NCBI GenBank assembly: GCA_034638255.1
Contig: JAWPGT010000005.1
Coordinates: 1,054,001-1,118,000, forward strand
Direction of reading: 5' to 3'
DNA: 64,000 nucleotides
Source of the DNA: Coprinus comatus
Taxonomy: Eukaryota; Basidiomycota; Agaricomycetes; Agaricales; Agaricaceae
Every line of letters starts with the position of its first letter. Position 1 is the stretch's first letter. Below the pieces are notes generated by a model that made no database searches, had not been told where the DNA came from, and saw only the letters and a list, made by a program, of their open reading frames with translations. The position numbers were made by a program, and so were the translations under genes. Of the stretch, positions 25,385-37,671 are shown piece by piece.

Positions 25385-28300
25385 ATGGCGGAGTCCCCTC
25401 TCTTCCAGCGAAATGGTGAACCAGTTGGATTCTATATACACAAAACTGTCCGGAATGAATCTCAAATAATTAATCTTACCCGAATGATAGAGGTATGTAC
25501 TTTTTCATTAGTACGGAATAAGTTGAATGGATTATTTGAACCCAGAAACACGGAGGGAGAGTTCTTAAAGATGTCCGTGGTGCTGATACTGTGATATTTG
25601 ATCAATCCCGCGATATAACACGTCAACAATTGCAAGATGTATATTCGCTCAATCGCGATGATCAAATTCGGAACGTTGTGGTGGAACCTAAAGGATTCGT
25701 ACAGGCTTGCATTCAGAGGAAGAAGTTTGCGCATACTGTGCTTGTACGAATTCCTGTCGATGGTTCTGTTAAACCAATGTAAGTGATAAATATAATTGTA
25801 ATATGAATACTAATGTTCTCTCTCTCTCTCATACCAGACGTAATGATTTTACAGAGACGGATGAAGCTAATCTATGTTGGTTTTTGTCAAGGAAGGTTCC
25901 TATTAAAGCACATGGTGGTCGTTTATCACATAACCTCTATAAGGGACTTATGGCTCTAGTGAGTTTTTATTATTATTTCAAAACCATTTAGATTGATTGA
26001 TAACTTGACGAAATATAGAAGGAGATTGATTCTTCATTTAATTGGGTTGAGAGACATACCGCTCAGTCTTGGCGCGAACATTATAAGAAGAATCAAAACA
26101 AATTAGACCCTAAAATTGAGCAATATGCAAGAACACAACCTCCTGAACATCCTGTACGTTATCGTTTGGACCGTTCGAGAATGGGGAAGGATAAAAGACG
26201 CGAGAGGGGTTTTGAGAGAGCTTATGAATCAGATGAAGACGGGGTTATTCATCTTACAGATGAGTCGGTTAAAGAAGAGGAGTCGGATGCAGAATTGGTT
26301 TTGTCAAGTCGTAGAGAGGAAGAAGAGTCGGCCCCAGAGGATGATGAGGATCAGGATAAGTTGGTGTCACGAAAGCGTAAAGCTAAAACACGCAGGCCCA
26401 AACCCAAACCTGCAAAACGACGTCGAATTGAAAGTTCAGATGTGGGTCCTTCATCTCCTCAACATCAATCCCCTACCCAAATTGCCTCTCCGGAACGGAC
26501 GTTTGTCAGTCACAGTCAAAGTCAAAGTAAGGGTAAGCAACCTGAACTAGAAGGAGGAAACACAATAACATCACACCCACAACCCCAATCACCCCCACCC
26601 CCACCTTTTCAACCACGGTCACAACCAGATATTCCTGTCAGAGACTTTCAAGATCCTGGACCTTCTCAGAATCGACAACGACAACGAGAACCTATCATTA
26701 ATATGGAAGATTATGAGTTGCAACGCTTTTCACCTGAACCAGGACCTACATTAGTTGAAAGACGATCGAGTCCACCTCCATATCCACTTTCATCACCTAC
26801 TGCTAGTAGAGATATTCAACCTCAAACTTCAACTTCATCTCAAAGACCTAGCTTGAGTAGCCAACGTCAACACCAGCCTATCCTATTTCCTTCACCTCAT
26901 CCTCCTTCCACATCTTTTCGAAATGTTGCACATTCCAGTCCAATACGCCCAGGTTCTAGATTTGATACCAATTTTAAATCAGTATCTCCAGGAGGACAAA
27001 CGGGTGGGGTTCAAAGCCATAACACGAGTAAAACTGAACCTTCTTCTCGTTCTGTAATTGTTCCTCATGAACTTACTGTTCCTCGTGGTGATGGTTCCGG
27101 TGTTACTGTTGCTGTTGCTGTTGCTGAGGGAAATACAAGTGGAAGAACGGAAGCTTCTATTGTGAAAGAAAGTACACATAAACGAACTTCTCCTGTTCCT
27201 CTTCCTGTGAAGAGAGGAACAAGTAAACCAACACCTTCTCAAAAAGGTCCCAGTTCGAACTCCAATTCCAATACTTCTTCGGTAAATAGGAATCAAGGTT
27301 CAAGTAGTACTAAAAGCAAACAAAAAGAAAAGGAACAAGAAAAAGAGAGGGGGAAGGAGCAAGATACTTGGGCTCCTTATAGAAATACTCGAGCACGTTC
27401 AAGATCTGCATCTGTAGAACCTCAAGCTCAGACTCAAGCTTTACCTCAAGTAAGGAAACGTGTTGGAAGAAAGGGAAGAGATCGTGTTGGAGCCGTTAGG
27501 AATGAAGAGGTTGAGGTTTTGGAACCTTTGGTTGAATCTGAACAGGAATCAAGAATAGGCGGAGAAGGAGAAGGAGTACAGCCTGTGTCTGTAATGACGG
27601 AAACTTTGGAAGAAGAGAATGATATTGCTGAGTTTTTGATGGCGCCTGATAATATTTCCGCGATTTCGGTTGGTAGGGTGGAGGGAGATGATGAAGGTGA
27701 GGAGGAGGGAGAGGAAGGCGAAGAAGAAGAAGAAGGTGAAGAAGGTGAAAGTGAGGAAGATGAAACGGAGGATGAGGGTGAAGGTGAACGAGTACCTATT
27801 GTACCAAAGGAAGAAGAGGAAGAGTATTCAGAAGAAACTGTTAGTACTGGAAATCCCGTTTCAACTGAAACCTCACATCATAATCTTCCAAATGTTGAAA
27901 CTCTCGAAGAAGCGGAAGAAGAATCTGTTCATTCCGACGTTGAAGACGATAATGAAGAAAACGATGAATTATACTCGGAAGAACCTAAACTCGAAAGTGA
28001 CGATGCTCAAATCAATCAAATGATTACCGCATCTCCATTCTCTATATCTGATGATAGCGACAACGACAACAACGATAACAGGAACAAAAGAGAGATTGAC
28101 AATGGTCGTGATAAGTCAGAAATAACTAGAGCTCAAGAAGTTTTGGATATGTTTGGTTCACCAGAAACGAAAAAACCAGTACCAGTACAAGTTTTACCAC
28201 CAAGACAAAGAAAACCTCATAATGTGATGAGAAATGGTAGTCCTAGTCCTCTTAAACCACGAAATCAAGATAGATCCGAACCTTTTAATCTCGCATCGCT

Positions 28301-28850
28301 ACCTCTTTTCCCCGCTCCCAGAACACGTCCATCAGCTTCGCATTCACAAACACAACCAGGGCTACAACCACAACAAGTACGTCGGATAATAAAAGAAGAA
28401 CCGGGAGCACAAACGTTAAAGTCTCAATCTCAATCTCAATCTCAACCTCGACCTAGCCGAGTTTCATTTAGTGGAATAATTCCAATTCCTTCAACTCTTC
28501 CAACTGCAAGTTCAAAACCTAATCCAAGTTCTGGTAGGAAAAGTCTTCCATATACCCCTAGTCCTTTTATCAAAAAACAAAAACAATCAATAACTCGTCG
28601 AGTTTCCGCTGGTTCAACAAGTTCTGAAGCTGGATTTCCGTTAAGTGGAACTCGTGCAAGTGCTTTGAAACAACAATTAGAAGAACAATTGAAGGTTTCA
28701 CCTTATACTCCACCTATTGGTAGTAAAGCTTCTCAGGTTATTGCTAGTCAACAACAAGTTCAAGTTCAGAGTCCACCACAACTTCAATCACAACCACAAC
28801 CACAACCACAACCACAAAAGAAAGATAATAGAGGACAAGGACGAGGATAA
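25385..28850 (+). CDS. RAP1: Rap1-like telomere protein (BRCT + Myb)
   Basis: Probable shelterin component. The model is join(25385..25492, 25546..25778, about 25839..25960, about 26019..28850), about 1,100 residues. The BRCT domain covers residues 10-110 (GFYIHKTVRNESQI, HGGRVLKDVRGADTVIF, VEPKGFVQACIQRKKF). A Myb-like Rap1 domain follows (FTETDEANLCWFLSRKVP, GGRLSHNLYKGLMAL, FNWVERHTAQSWREHY). The remainder is one large exon encoding a low-complexity tail rich in P/Q/S, with a long acidic stretch at about 27,690-28,010 and basic clusters such as KRKAKTRR. I could not recognise a Rap1 C-terminal (RCT) domain; the protein ends in QP repeats. The TERF2IP/Rap1 assignment rests on the BRCT-Myb order. 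Confidence 0.75.
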
Positions 28851-29513
28851 GGATCAGGAATGTCAGAACTAGAGAGGAAGGAATACCTTTATTTTGGGAA
28901 ACGACATTGTTGGATTTACAATATATACTTATCATTTTTTGTTTGTTTTTAATTGGAAAATGTTACGAATATCGTGTTCTTTTTATAAACGCATAACTCT
29001 ACCATACACTACCCTACCATACACCTTATTGATGAAACAAGAAACAAAAACAGGGAGACCAAAAAAAAAAAGTAACCCGCATTTAGTTAATACCATACTT
29101 TATATAAAGCAAACCTGGTGTAGACCAGTGACCACGAGTCAGTTGAAATTTGAATAGTATATCCACTCATAGAGCGATATAAGCGAAAACCACAATTACA
29201 GCGGTGCGAGGAGCGAGGTTGAAGATAAAATTAATCAAAAGAGATTGAATATATATATTCGGAAAAGATTGTGGATCTAAATATCATCTGTCTTTAATTG
29301 CTACGAAATGTCCTTTCTCTAAGCATGCATTAATAATTTAACGATCCTATAAACGAAACAACAGGGAGGAGACCAAAAGGAATGAAATGACTGTCACAAT
29401 TACCTATAAACATAAAGATAGAGAGAGAGAGAGAGAGAAGGAAAAAAAGTCTACAGCGAAAGCATATCAAACTGGAGGAAGAAACGTGAAAGAAGGTGAG
29501 GAAGAAAGAAGAA
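28851..29513. other. Convergent intergenic region RAP1 / GTR1
   Basis: This 663-bp AT-rich stretch lies between two 3' ends. It holds an AG microsatellite at about 29420-29438, and the rest is presumably 3' UTR and terminators. No gene is visible. Confidence 0.6.
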
Positions 29514-30672
29514 CTAATGTAAACTGTCTACTTGAAGGGTTTCAAACTTGCTACGCGCCAAGCGAATATTTATTTTCACAGCAGCAGTTTCTGTAAATGA
29601 AAGTGTAATTAACTCATGCGGAGGAAGAAAGGGCTGAAAGGCTCACCTATTGTGGGATCGTGGAGGATAACTAAAACATAGGTATTCTTGGTCATTTCAT
29701 CCAAGACAGCACTAAAGTCTTCAAGTTCTAGCTCCAGGGTATGGAATTCTTCCCGGACCCGAGCACAAGCATACTTGAAAGCTTTAACTAATTCGGAAGT
29801 GCGTTCGTAACGTGTTGGCTCGAGTTGACGATCAGTACCCTCTTTGGTATAGGTCGGAACCGCAGACGAAGCTACGCCTGAGCCGGAGGAAGATGTGGCA
29901 ATGACCAAAAAGGTTGTGCGTTCAAAGAGGATAACCTCTGTAGCATTACAAGCCTGGGCGAATACGGAGAGGTGCTTTGAGAGGATGGCGGCGTTTGGAA
30001 TAAGGGTATGAACGATATTTGACCAAGCCTAAGAGATATTAAGGTAATGTCGTAAGGAAAGGAAATGAAAACGGACCTTGTAGAGAGTTTCGTCATAGAT
30101 ACTGGTTCCAAAGATGGAAACATTTGCATCTTCACTTGCTTCGAGGAGTTCATCTCTTTTTTTGTCGAATAGGGGGACTGGTTCACGTGCCAAGTCCATT
30201 TTGTGGATGAGAAGGAAGATTGCGGCGTCTGGGCTGAAATGACGCAAGCCCTCGAGACAGTCACGGTAGTACTCGATGTCCTTGCCCATTTCGCGTGTTT
30301 CGACATCAAATACGTAGATCATAACGCCGACCTGCTGGAATATGGTTGTGCGCTGGGTGGTGAGATACGAGTCCATAAATGAGTCTTGGCCTCCACAGTC
30401 CCAGAGGTTGAGGATGAGGTCGCCAAGAAAGCGGACATGGTTCTGCTCTACGTCGATTGTTGCGCCAAGACGTGAGGTGAGAGAGGCTGGGTTGTTTGAG
30501 CTTGGAGGGTTTGAGCTTGAGCAGATAATGTCTGTGTGTGTGCTCACAAGATGAGGGAACGCATGGAGGTCTTTCCACTGCCGGAAGCACCCATGAGAAG
30601 GACCTTTAGTATTTACGAGTTATTTGTATTCATTGGGTGTATTGTAGGGGTTGCAATCACCTTTTTCTTCAT
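29514..30672 (-). CDS. GTR1: Rag-family GTPase Gtr1 (RagA/B)
   Basis: Vacuolar GTPase that signals amino-acid sufficiency to TORC1. The first exon encodes only MKKK; the next continues VLLMGASGSGKTSMRSLI (G1 loop). Then come LGATIDVEQNHVRFLG, LNLWDCGGQDSFMDSYL (G3), VFDVETREMGKDIEYY, IHKMDLAREP (G4) and FGTSIYDETLYKAWS. The C-terminal roadblock part ends with TKNTYVLVILHDPTIE and, in the last exon, AAVKINIRLARSKFE to the stop at 29514. Length is about 340 residues, the usual size. The start lies only 40 bp from the stop of RIB4 on the same strand. Confidence 0.93.
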
Positions 30673-30712
30673 GGTGGGAGGGAGAGTGGTGTTGATTACA
30701 TAATATGCTATT

Positions 30713-31404
<692 letters not shown>

Positions 31405-31490
31405 CGTTCGGGATGGGGAAGGCGTGGGACTGCATTGCCTTAACTATGCCCATCAGAAAAAGTTATCCTCTCTTCCACACCACTTCAGCC

Positions 31491-33506
31491 ATGGACTCAA
31501 CTCTTGCTAGTCAGTCCACTCTTGATCACACACCGCTCTCTCGCTGACGTTCCAAGCTTTGCAGATACATATACCCTAATATATCACTTTTTAACACAAA
31601 AATCCCTCACCAAGACTGCCCAGGCATTCAAGAAGGAAATTAAAGGCGTTGTTGTCCTTAAAGATGGTGTCGGCTCGGAGGGTACTTCACTAGAAGAAAT
31701 AATTAAATCATGGAAAGCACAAAAAGAAACAAAAAAGGAAGCAAACGATTCGTACGTCTGTCATAATTTCATAACAACCCCTGCATACTTAGTTTTTAGA
31801 TCGGAGTCGGGCTCTGATTGTGTGTATCCTGTACATCGTTCATTACTCTTCAGTATCCTTAATGTCTCATTCCTTTAGCTTCCGACTCGTCATCATCTTC
31901 CGACTCAGACTCGGACTCGGATTCAGATGCTGATACAAAAAAATCCCCGAAAAACGCTGCTCCAAAAGCTAAGGAAACTAGTAAGAAGGAAGAGTCGTCT
32001 TCGGAATCCAGTGGTATGCTGCATCATGTCACTATTCTGGACATTTTCTGAAGTGTCTTTCAGACTCTTCAGACAGTGGTAGTGATAGTTCTTCGAAAAA
32101 AGCTACACAAAAGGCCAAGACTAAACCTGCACCCAAAAACAAGGAGGCTAGCAAGAAGGAAGAATCCTCTTCGGAATCTAGTAGTATGTTGCAGCGTGTA
32201 CCATTCTGGTTATTTTCTGAAGTACCTTTCAGACTCTTCATCTTCAGATAGTGATAGTGATCATTCTTCGAAAAAGGCCACACCAAAAACCGAACCCGCA
32301 CCAAAAGTCAAGGAGGCAAGCAAGAAGGAAGAATCAGACTCCAGTGGTATGTTGAATTGTACAATGACCTACCTATTCTAAAGTATTCCTCAGACTCTTC
32401 TGATAGTGATAGTTCCTCGGGCTCCGAATCCGGTAAGAAATTCGATTTATTTCTTATCTCATATACTCATATGAATTCCTAGACGATGAATCAAGTGATG
32501 CAGAAACCCCCGTTGCTCAAGCAAAGAAAAATTCTCCTGCACGAGAATCTAGTACAACCCTATCCACTACCAGCGAAAAGAATAAGGGCGACTCAAACTC
32601 CTCAGATTCGGACTCGGACTCGGATTCGGATTCTTCTGCCACTACTACAAAAGCAAAGGCGACAAAGACTGAAGTCAAAAAACCAGTAACACCCACCAAA
32701 AAGATCACGAACGCTATTAAAAAGAAAGATGATAGTTCATCTAGCGGGTCTGATTCAACTTCTTCCGAATCATCTGATTCCTCCGATTCGGAAGATGAGA
32801 AGAAAAAGCCCAAGGCTGCCAAGACCGAGAAAGTCGTAAAGTCATCCAAAGCTGTTTCATCGTCCAGTTCCAGCTCTGGTAGCAGCAGCAGTGACGACTC
32901 AAGTTCCAACTCTTCTACCTCTGATTCTGATGGCGATAAAAAAGCAAAGAGTAAAAAGGCTTCAGTCAAGAAAGAAGAGGAGAAGGATGTCGATCAGCAG
33001 GTGACGACGAAGAAGCGTAAAGTTGCTGAAGACGGTGCAGCTGTTACAACCGCCTCGACGGATAATTCTCGTGATGCAGTGGTAAATGGTAACAGTGAAG
33101 ATTCACCAGTTAAAAATGATAATAGTGCTGGGGCAAAGAGGGGAAGACCTAGCGGTGCACGATTCCAACGGATTCCAACGGATACCATTAAAGAAGTAAT
33201 GATTGATAGTAGATACGAGTCTAAAGTACGTTTTTCATTATTATTGTCATTATGAAGTAGATGATTGATATTGAATTATGTTATTTAGCCTGCACCTATG
33301 AATGACTATGGACAACGTGCTCATGAAGACCTGATCGTTACCCGCGGTGCTGGTTTCCGAAAGGAGAAAAACAAGAAAAAGAAGGGAAGTTATAAGGGTG
33401 GGGAGATCACTGTAAGTGGTTTTTCATTTAACAAAATTTGTTTGCCGAAGTCATTCACAAAAATAAATTACAGATGACAAGCCACAGCTTCAAATTCACC
33501 GATTAG
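31491..33506 (+). CDS. SRP40: Nucleolar phosphoprotein Nopp140/Srp40-like
   Basis: Nucleolar chaperone of snoRNPs. The N-terminus is a LisH-type motif (YTLIYHFLTQKSLTKTAQAF). The centre alternates acidic serine tracts (SDSDSDSD) with basic lysine/alanine/proline blocks (KKATQKAKTKPAPK), the classical Nopp140 pattern. The C-terminus is the conserved SRP40 domain: RFQRIPTDTIKE, NDYGQRAHEDLIVTRGAGFRKEKNKKKKGSYKGGEIT, then SHSFKFTD and stop at 33504. Introns at 32014-32063, 32184-32232 and 32347-32393 separate near-identical exon units (see the repeat entry). Confidence 0.87.
31881..32393 (+). repeat. Tandem exon-plus-intron units inside the Nopp140 gene
   Basis: Three consecutive units of about 165-170 bp each contain a coding part (acidic serine run, then basic block ending KEASKKEES.) and an intron opening GTATG(C/T)TG and ending TTTCAG or CTCAG before ACTCTTC. 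The introns resemble each other as well as the exons; for example TTTTCTGAAGT occurs in the first two. The duplications therefore included the intron. Confidence 0.75.
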
Positions 33507-33939
33507 AAAGTTATCGATTACATTGCCATTGCTACCGCATTCTTTTTATCTTTTGACATTTGATGATCTAATAAACATATTTTTTCTCACCTTTTGAACA
33601 TCGAGACCGGTTGCTGCTGGTAAATGATACTAAGGAGTACAACCCTTGGGTGTTTTGTGACGGAGGGAGAATAACTCACGTGGTTGGGAATATTTAGATT
33701 GCAACAGGAGCCGTTCAAGCGTTTGATCTGGTGTGCTCGGGTGCTGTTATATTTATGCCTCGGATGCGGATGCTCTCTTTACTCCTCTGGTAAATGAAAA
33801 TAATCTATATCTATTTGAGCACAACGTTATGGCACATGTCTCCTCGACCCTCTCTTCCCCACTTCTCTCCAACCAAGTCTACTTGGTTTCCTACCTTTTC
33901 CACACATAGGTTATTTCGCTGTGTCATATTATATTCGAT
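33507..33939 (+). other. Intergenic region, Nopp140 to hydrolase A
   Basis: This is 433 bp between genes on the same strand, presumably the 3' UTR of the first and the promoter of the second. A pyrimidine-rich stretch lies just before the downstream ATG. I see no other feature. Confidence 0.55.
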
Positions 33940-35543
33940 ATGACTTCTTCAGGGAAAAATGGGAGTTCTTATTCGAGCTTTGTTGGTTTAGTTGGAAAAT
34001 GGACGTATAAACCTATACGACAATATTTTACTTCCTCTTCACCTCGTGCATCCACCGTCACTCCTCCCACTACCACTGGCACTACGATTAGCGACAGTCA
34101 TCAACAAAAAAATGAACCATTAAAATCACAAGTTGTTCTCCCAGATGGAGCAAAATTGGCTTATGAAATACTTGGATCATCGTATATTGGAAAGGCTGTA
34201 CCAATTGTACTCATTTGTGGTATGACGTCAATTAAGGTTGATTTTGATAGAGTTAGTAGTGCTATTGCGAAGAGTCATCCTGGTATGTTATGTTACGATA
34301 TCTTTTAGGGATAATAATAACTAATATATGTCTCTCTTTTTATTTACGTAGTGTTGTTGTATGATCACCGGTAAGTCTAGATTCTCCGTACCATGCACAA
34401 GTTATTAATGTTACTTCTTTTAAGAGGAATGGGTGATTCTTCGTTAAGTCCGAAGGGAGATGATGATATTACTATTGAATCACTTGCAAGAGATTTACTT
34501 TACCTACTTGATCATTTGAAATGGAAGAAAGTAGCTTTATGTGGTCATTCTATGGGAGGTTCGTATCTATTAATTAATTAGTTAATCCAAACTCATATTC
34601 TTATTTTATTTTAATCTTTGAAGGTGTAATCGCACAACAACTTTTAGTTCTCCCATATCATCCAACCTTACCAACACCAACTCATTCATTTCAAATAACC
34701 CACGTTTTCTTAATTGGAACTAGATCGAAAGTTCAACAAAATGCTGGGTTACCTTTAAATGCTGTTCCTGGTAAACCTAGATCCATTGAAGAAAGAAGAG
34801 AAGGTGCTAGAAGAGTCCTGGCTGCTACCTTGGATCCGAAATGGATTGAAGAGAATCAGGAGAGGTTTGATTATTTGTTCAACAAGGCTGTTAATAATAA
34901 TATGAGGTGGGTTTTTTTCTAAAGTTTAAATTATCATTTTACTTTTACTGATTATTTCATGTGTGGTAGTAACCGACCTGGAGAGATTATTGGTATGTCC
35001 CAAACTCCTGGTGTTGGGGGTGTTTTAAGCTGATTAAATTGTATTCTATGTTCCTTTTCTTACTGGGAATCTAAAAGCTAAACAAGGCGTTGCGGTACGT
35101 TCTTACCGAATTGTTTTTTTTTTTTTTTGGTTATAAAACTAAAACCATGCATGCGTCTCTTCATACTTATTATTGTTATTTAGCTGAGAAACTTCGCGTT
35201 TGACGATCTGTTGATCAACGTATCCAAAGCCACCCAAGTGATGGTTATACATGGGACTTTGGATAAAGTAATACCATTCCAATGTGGAGAAGTAAGTCCG
35301 ATTCCATTCCTCTTGGACCCCAAAAAATAAATCACCAAACTAACACACGAATCATTTTCATTTTCATAGGATATCCTTACTAAAATACCTTGGGCTCAAC
35401 TTATTAAAGAGGGAACTAAACAAGGACAGTTACCTACACTTGGATTTGGTCATTTATGGTACGAATATTTCGAACCTCAAGTTTGGCATGATGTTTTTCA
35501 TGATTTCATTTCGAATGTTAATGTTCCTGCTACCATCAATTGA
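33940..35543 (+). CDS. Alpha/beta hydrolase A (tandem pair)
   Basis: Serine hydrolase of unknown substrate. A long Ser/Thr-rich N-terminal extension (about 65 residues) precedes the core. Core landmarks are LPDGAKLAYEILG, VPIVLICGMTSIKVDFDRV (oxyanion strand), YDHRGMGDSS, LCGHSMGG (nucleophile elbow, Ser), VMVIHGTLDKVIPF (acid Asp) and LGFGHLWYEYF (His). Six short introns split the core; the one after GHSMGG is at the same place in the neighbour gene at 36226. The stop is TGA at 35541. Length is about 420 residues. Confidence 0.82.
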
Positions 35544-36225
35544 TTGTCATTTTCCTTTTTGTATTTTTGATTTTTGAATACCTGTTTTTTTTGTACGGTC
35601 TGTGTATGTAACCTTTATGGTATATCATAGATTTGACGATTATACCCCAAACCACACTCGAAATTCCCTTTCTATCCTATTTTTTTTTTGTTTCCTTGGC
35701 CCACAGTAATACAGTATACAGCATCCAGTTCTCAGTGCTCAGAGCTACACACACTCCGAACTTTCACATCCGCTCCCGGGGGGTGTTTTGTTTTGTTTTG
35801 CCAAGGTCAACAATCCCCCCGCAATTCAACTTGTCTCTCTATTTTTTTTTTCTCCCCTGTCAAAATTTCCAATGTGTGGGGTAAAAGAAGTCACACGCAT
35901 GAGAGAAATAATCATGTGCAAAAAACGTAAGGTTAAGTAATTGAATGAACGGGTACAATTGAAACTATTTATTACCGGGTGTGTTTAAATCCATTTGTTT
36001 CGATTGGGTTAGGGCACGGGGACCATGGTTGTAATTATCACAAGTGTTCAAACGTTCTCTCACTTCTACTCAGACTTAGTAATAGTTACAGTTACAGTTT
36101 ACCCTCAAAAACCGAAACCGAAACTAACTTCCAAGTCACAAATTCTATCCTTCTGAATCTCAGCAGTTACAGCCTACGTAGATATTTAGGGGGGGAGGAC
36201 CATCTAGTATAAAAAAAAAAGAAAA
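35544..36225 (+). other. Intergenic region between the two hydrolases
   Basis: 682 bp with several T and C runs (for example around 35680 and 35840) and no credible gene. It presumably carries the terminator of hydrolase A and the promoter of hydrolase B. Confidence 0.55.
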
Positions 36226-37563
36226 ATGGTTAAAGATCAAATAGGAGCATCTATAATTCATGATGATGGTGCGAAGATGACTTATGATATTTTAGGAGTT
36301 AAGTTTTTGGGTAAAGAAGTACCTATTGTACTTATTGGAGGAATGACTTCGTTAAGAGGGGATTGGGAAAGATTGGCTTATGCTTTGGCTGAATATAGAC
36401 CTGGTAAGAATTTACGTTTTTTTGTTGAAGAATTGAGTGTTTTTGAATATATTAATATAACTATAACTTGGATTTATGGTAGTGCTTCTTCTTGATCATA
36501 GAGGTATGGGTGAATCGACGTATACAAAGGAAGGTGATGAAGAAATAACGATCGAGTTATATGCTCGTGATATATTGGACCTTCTTATTTTCTTGCAATG
36601 GAAACAAATTATATTATGTGGTTTTTCAATGGGAGGTACGTTACAAAATTTCCTTTTCTCAACTTTCAACGTTCAACGTTTCAACCCACGTCGTTTAGGA
36701 GCAATAGCACAACAAATCCTCTTATTACCATTTCATCAAACACAACCAACACCAATTCCATTCCAAATAACACACACATTTCTAACTGGAACTTTAGCAA
36801 AACCACTTCGTGATAAAGGTTATGGTCTTAAAATCACTACACCTCCACCTCCAGCTTTGAAAGGTCATAGAAGCGCTGAAGAGAAAAAAGCAATTGCTAA
36901 ACCTATTTTGGAGAGTACTTTTGATAAGAAGTGGATGGAAGAGAATAAAGAGAGATTTGAAGTGTTGCTTAATAGAATGATTTATGGAAGGTGTGTTTTT
37001 GTTTTTAAGGAGGGTGTATGGTTGAATTGTTGAGTGTTGAATTTATTTATTTATTTTTATTTTAGACCAACGAAGACAATTAGTATGTCTCTTTTAAAAT
37101 TAGAATTCAAGAAAGTATATTAACATGACACACCTCCAAAAACGAAATCAGTACAACAAGCTCTCACAGTATGTACTATATTCCTCTTCTCCATTCTCTA
37201 ACCTTCTAACCATTCTCCTCCTCCACCTCCACCTCCACCACCACCATCATCATTATCACGAAAAAAAAAAAAAAGCTCAACACCCTACACTTCAACGCCT
37301 CCCACTCCAAAATCCCATCAACAATCCCAATTCTCCTAATCCATGGTAAATCCGACAAAGTAGTCCCCTACTATTGTAGTGAACATATCCAATCATTAAT
37401 CCCTCATTCCAAATTTGTCGAAATTGGTTCTTCTCGTGGTCAAGTTCCAAATTTGAATTTTGGTCATCAGTGGTTTGAGTATTTTGATATTGAGGTTTGG
37501 GTTGGTGTTATTGAAGAGTTTGTGAAACGGGGAGATAGGACAAATGAGAAGGCGAAATTGTAA
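36226..37563 (+). CDS. Alpha/beta hydrolase B (tandem paralogue)
   Basis: Paralogue of the preceding gene. It has DDGAKMTYDILGVKFLGKEVP, IVLIGGMTSLRGDWERL, LLDHRGMGESTYTKEGDEEITIE, LCGFSMGG (elbow with Phe in place of the His of copy A), then IAQQILLLPFHQTQPTPIPFQITHTFLTGT, and after three further introns ILLIHGKSDKVVPYYCSEHIQ and NFGHQWFEYFDIEVW. Intron positions match copy A, for example the one right after SMGG. It lacks the long N-terminal extension of A. An intron at about 37170-37276 holds the poly-pyrimidine/CCA repeats and a 15-A run. Ser, Asp and His are retained, so it should be active. Confidence 0.8.
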
Positions 37564-37671
37564 TTCTCTGTATAGAGTTGGGGTTTTTTGGAGGGTATAT
37601 TCGAATGAATGATTAGGGTTGTTGTTTGAGTCAGTAATAGGAATTAAAGTAGGAGTAGAGTTGGGGTTTCT

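Noticed and set aside
26979..27296. 105-codon frame opposite the RAP1 tail
   Set aside because: Shadow of low-complexity coding sequence in the large exon.
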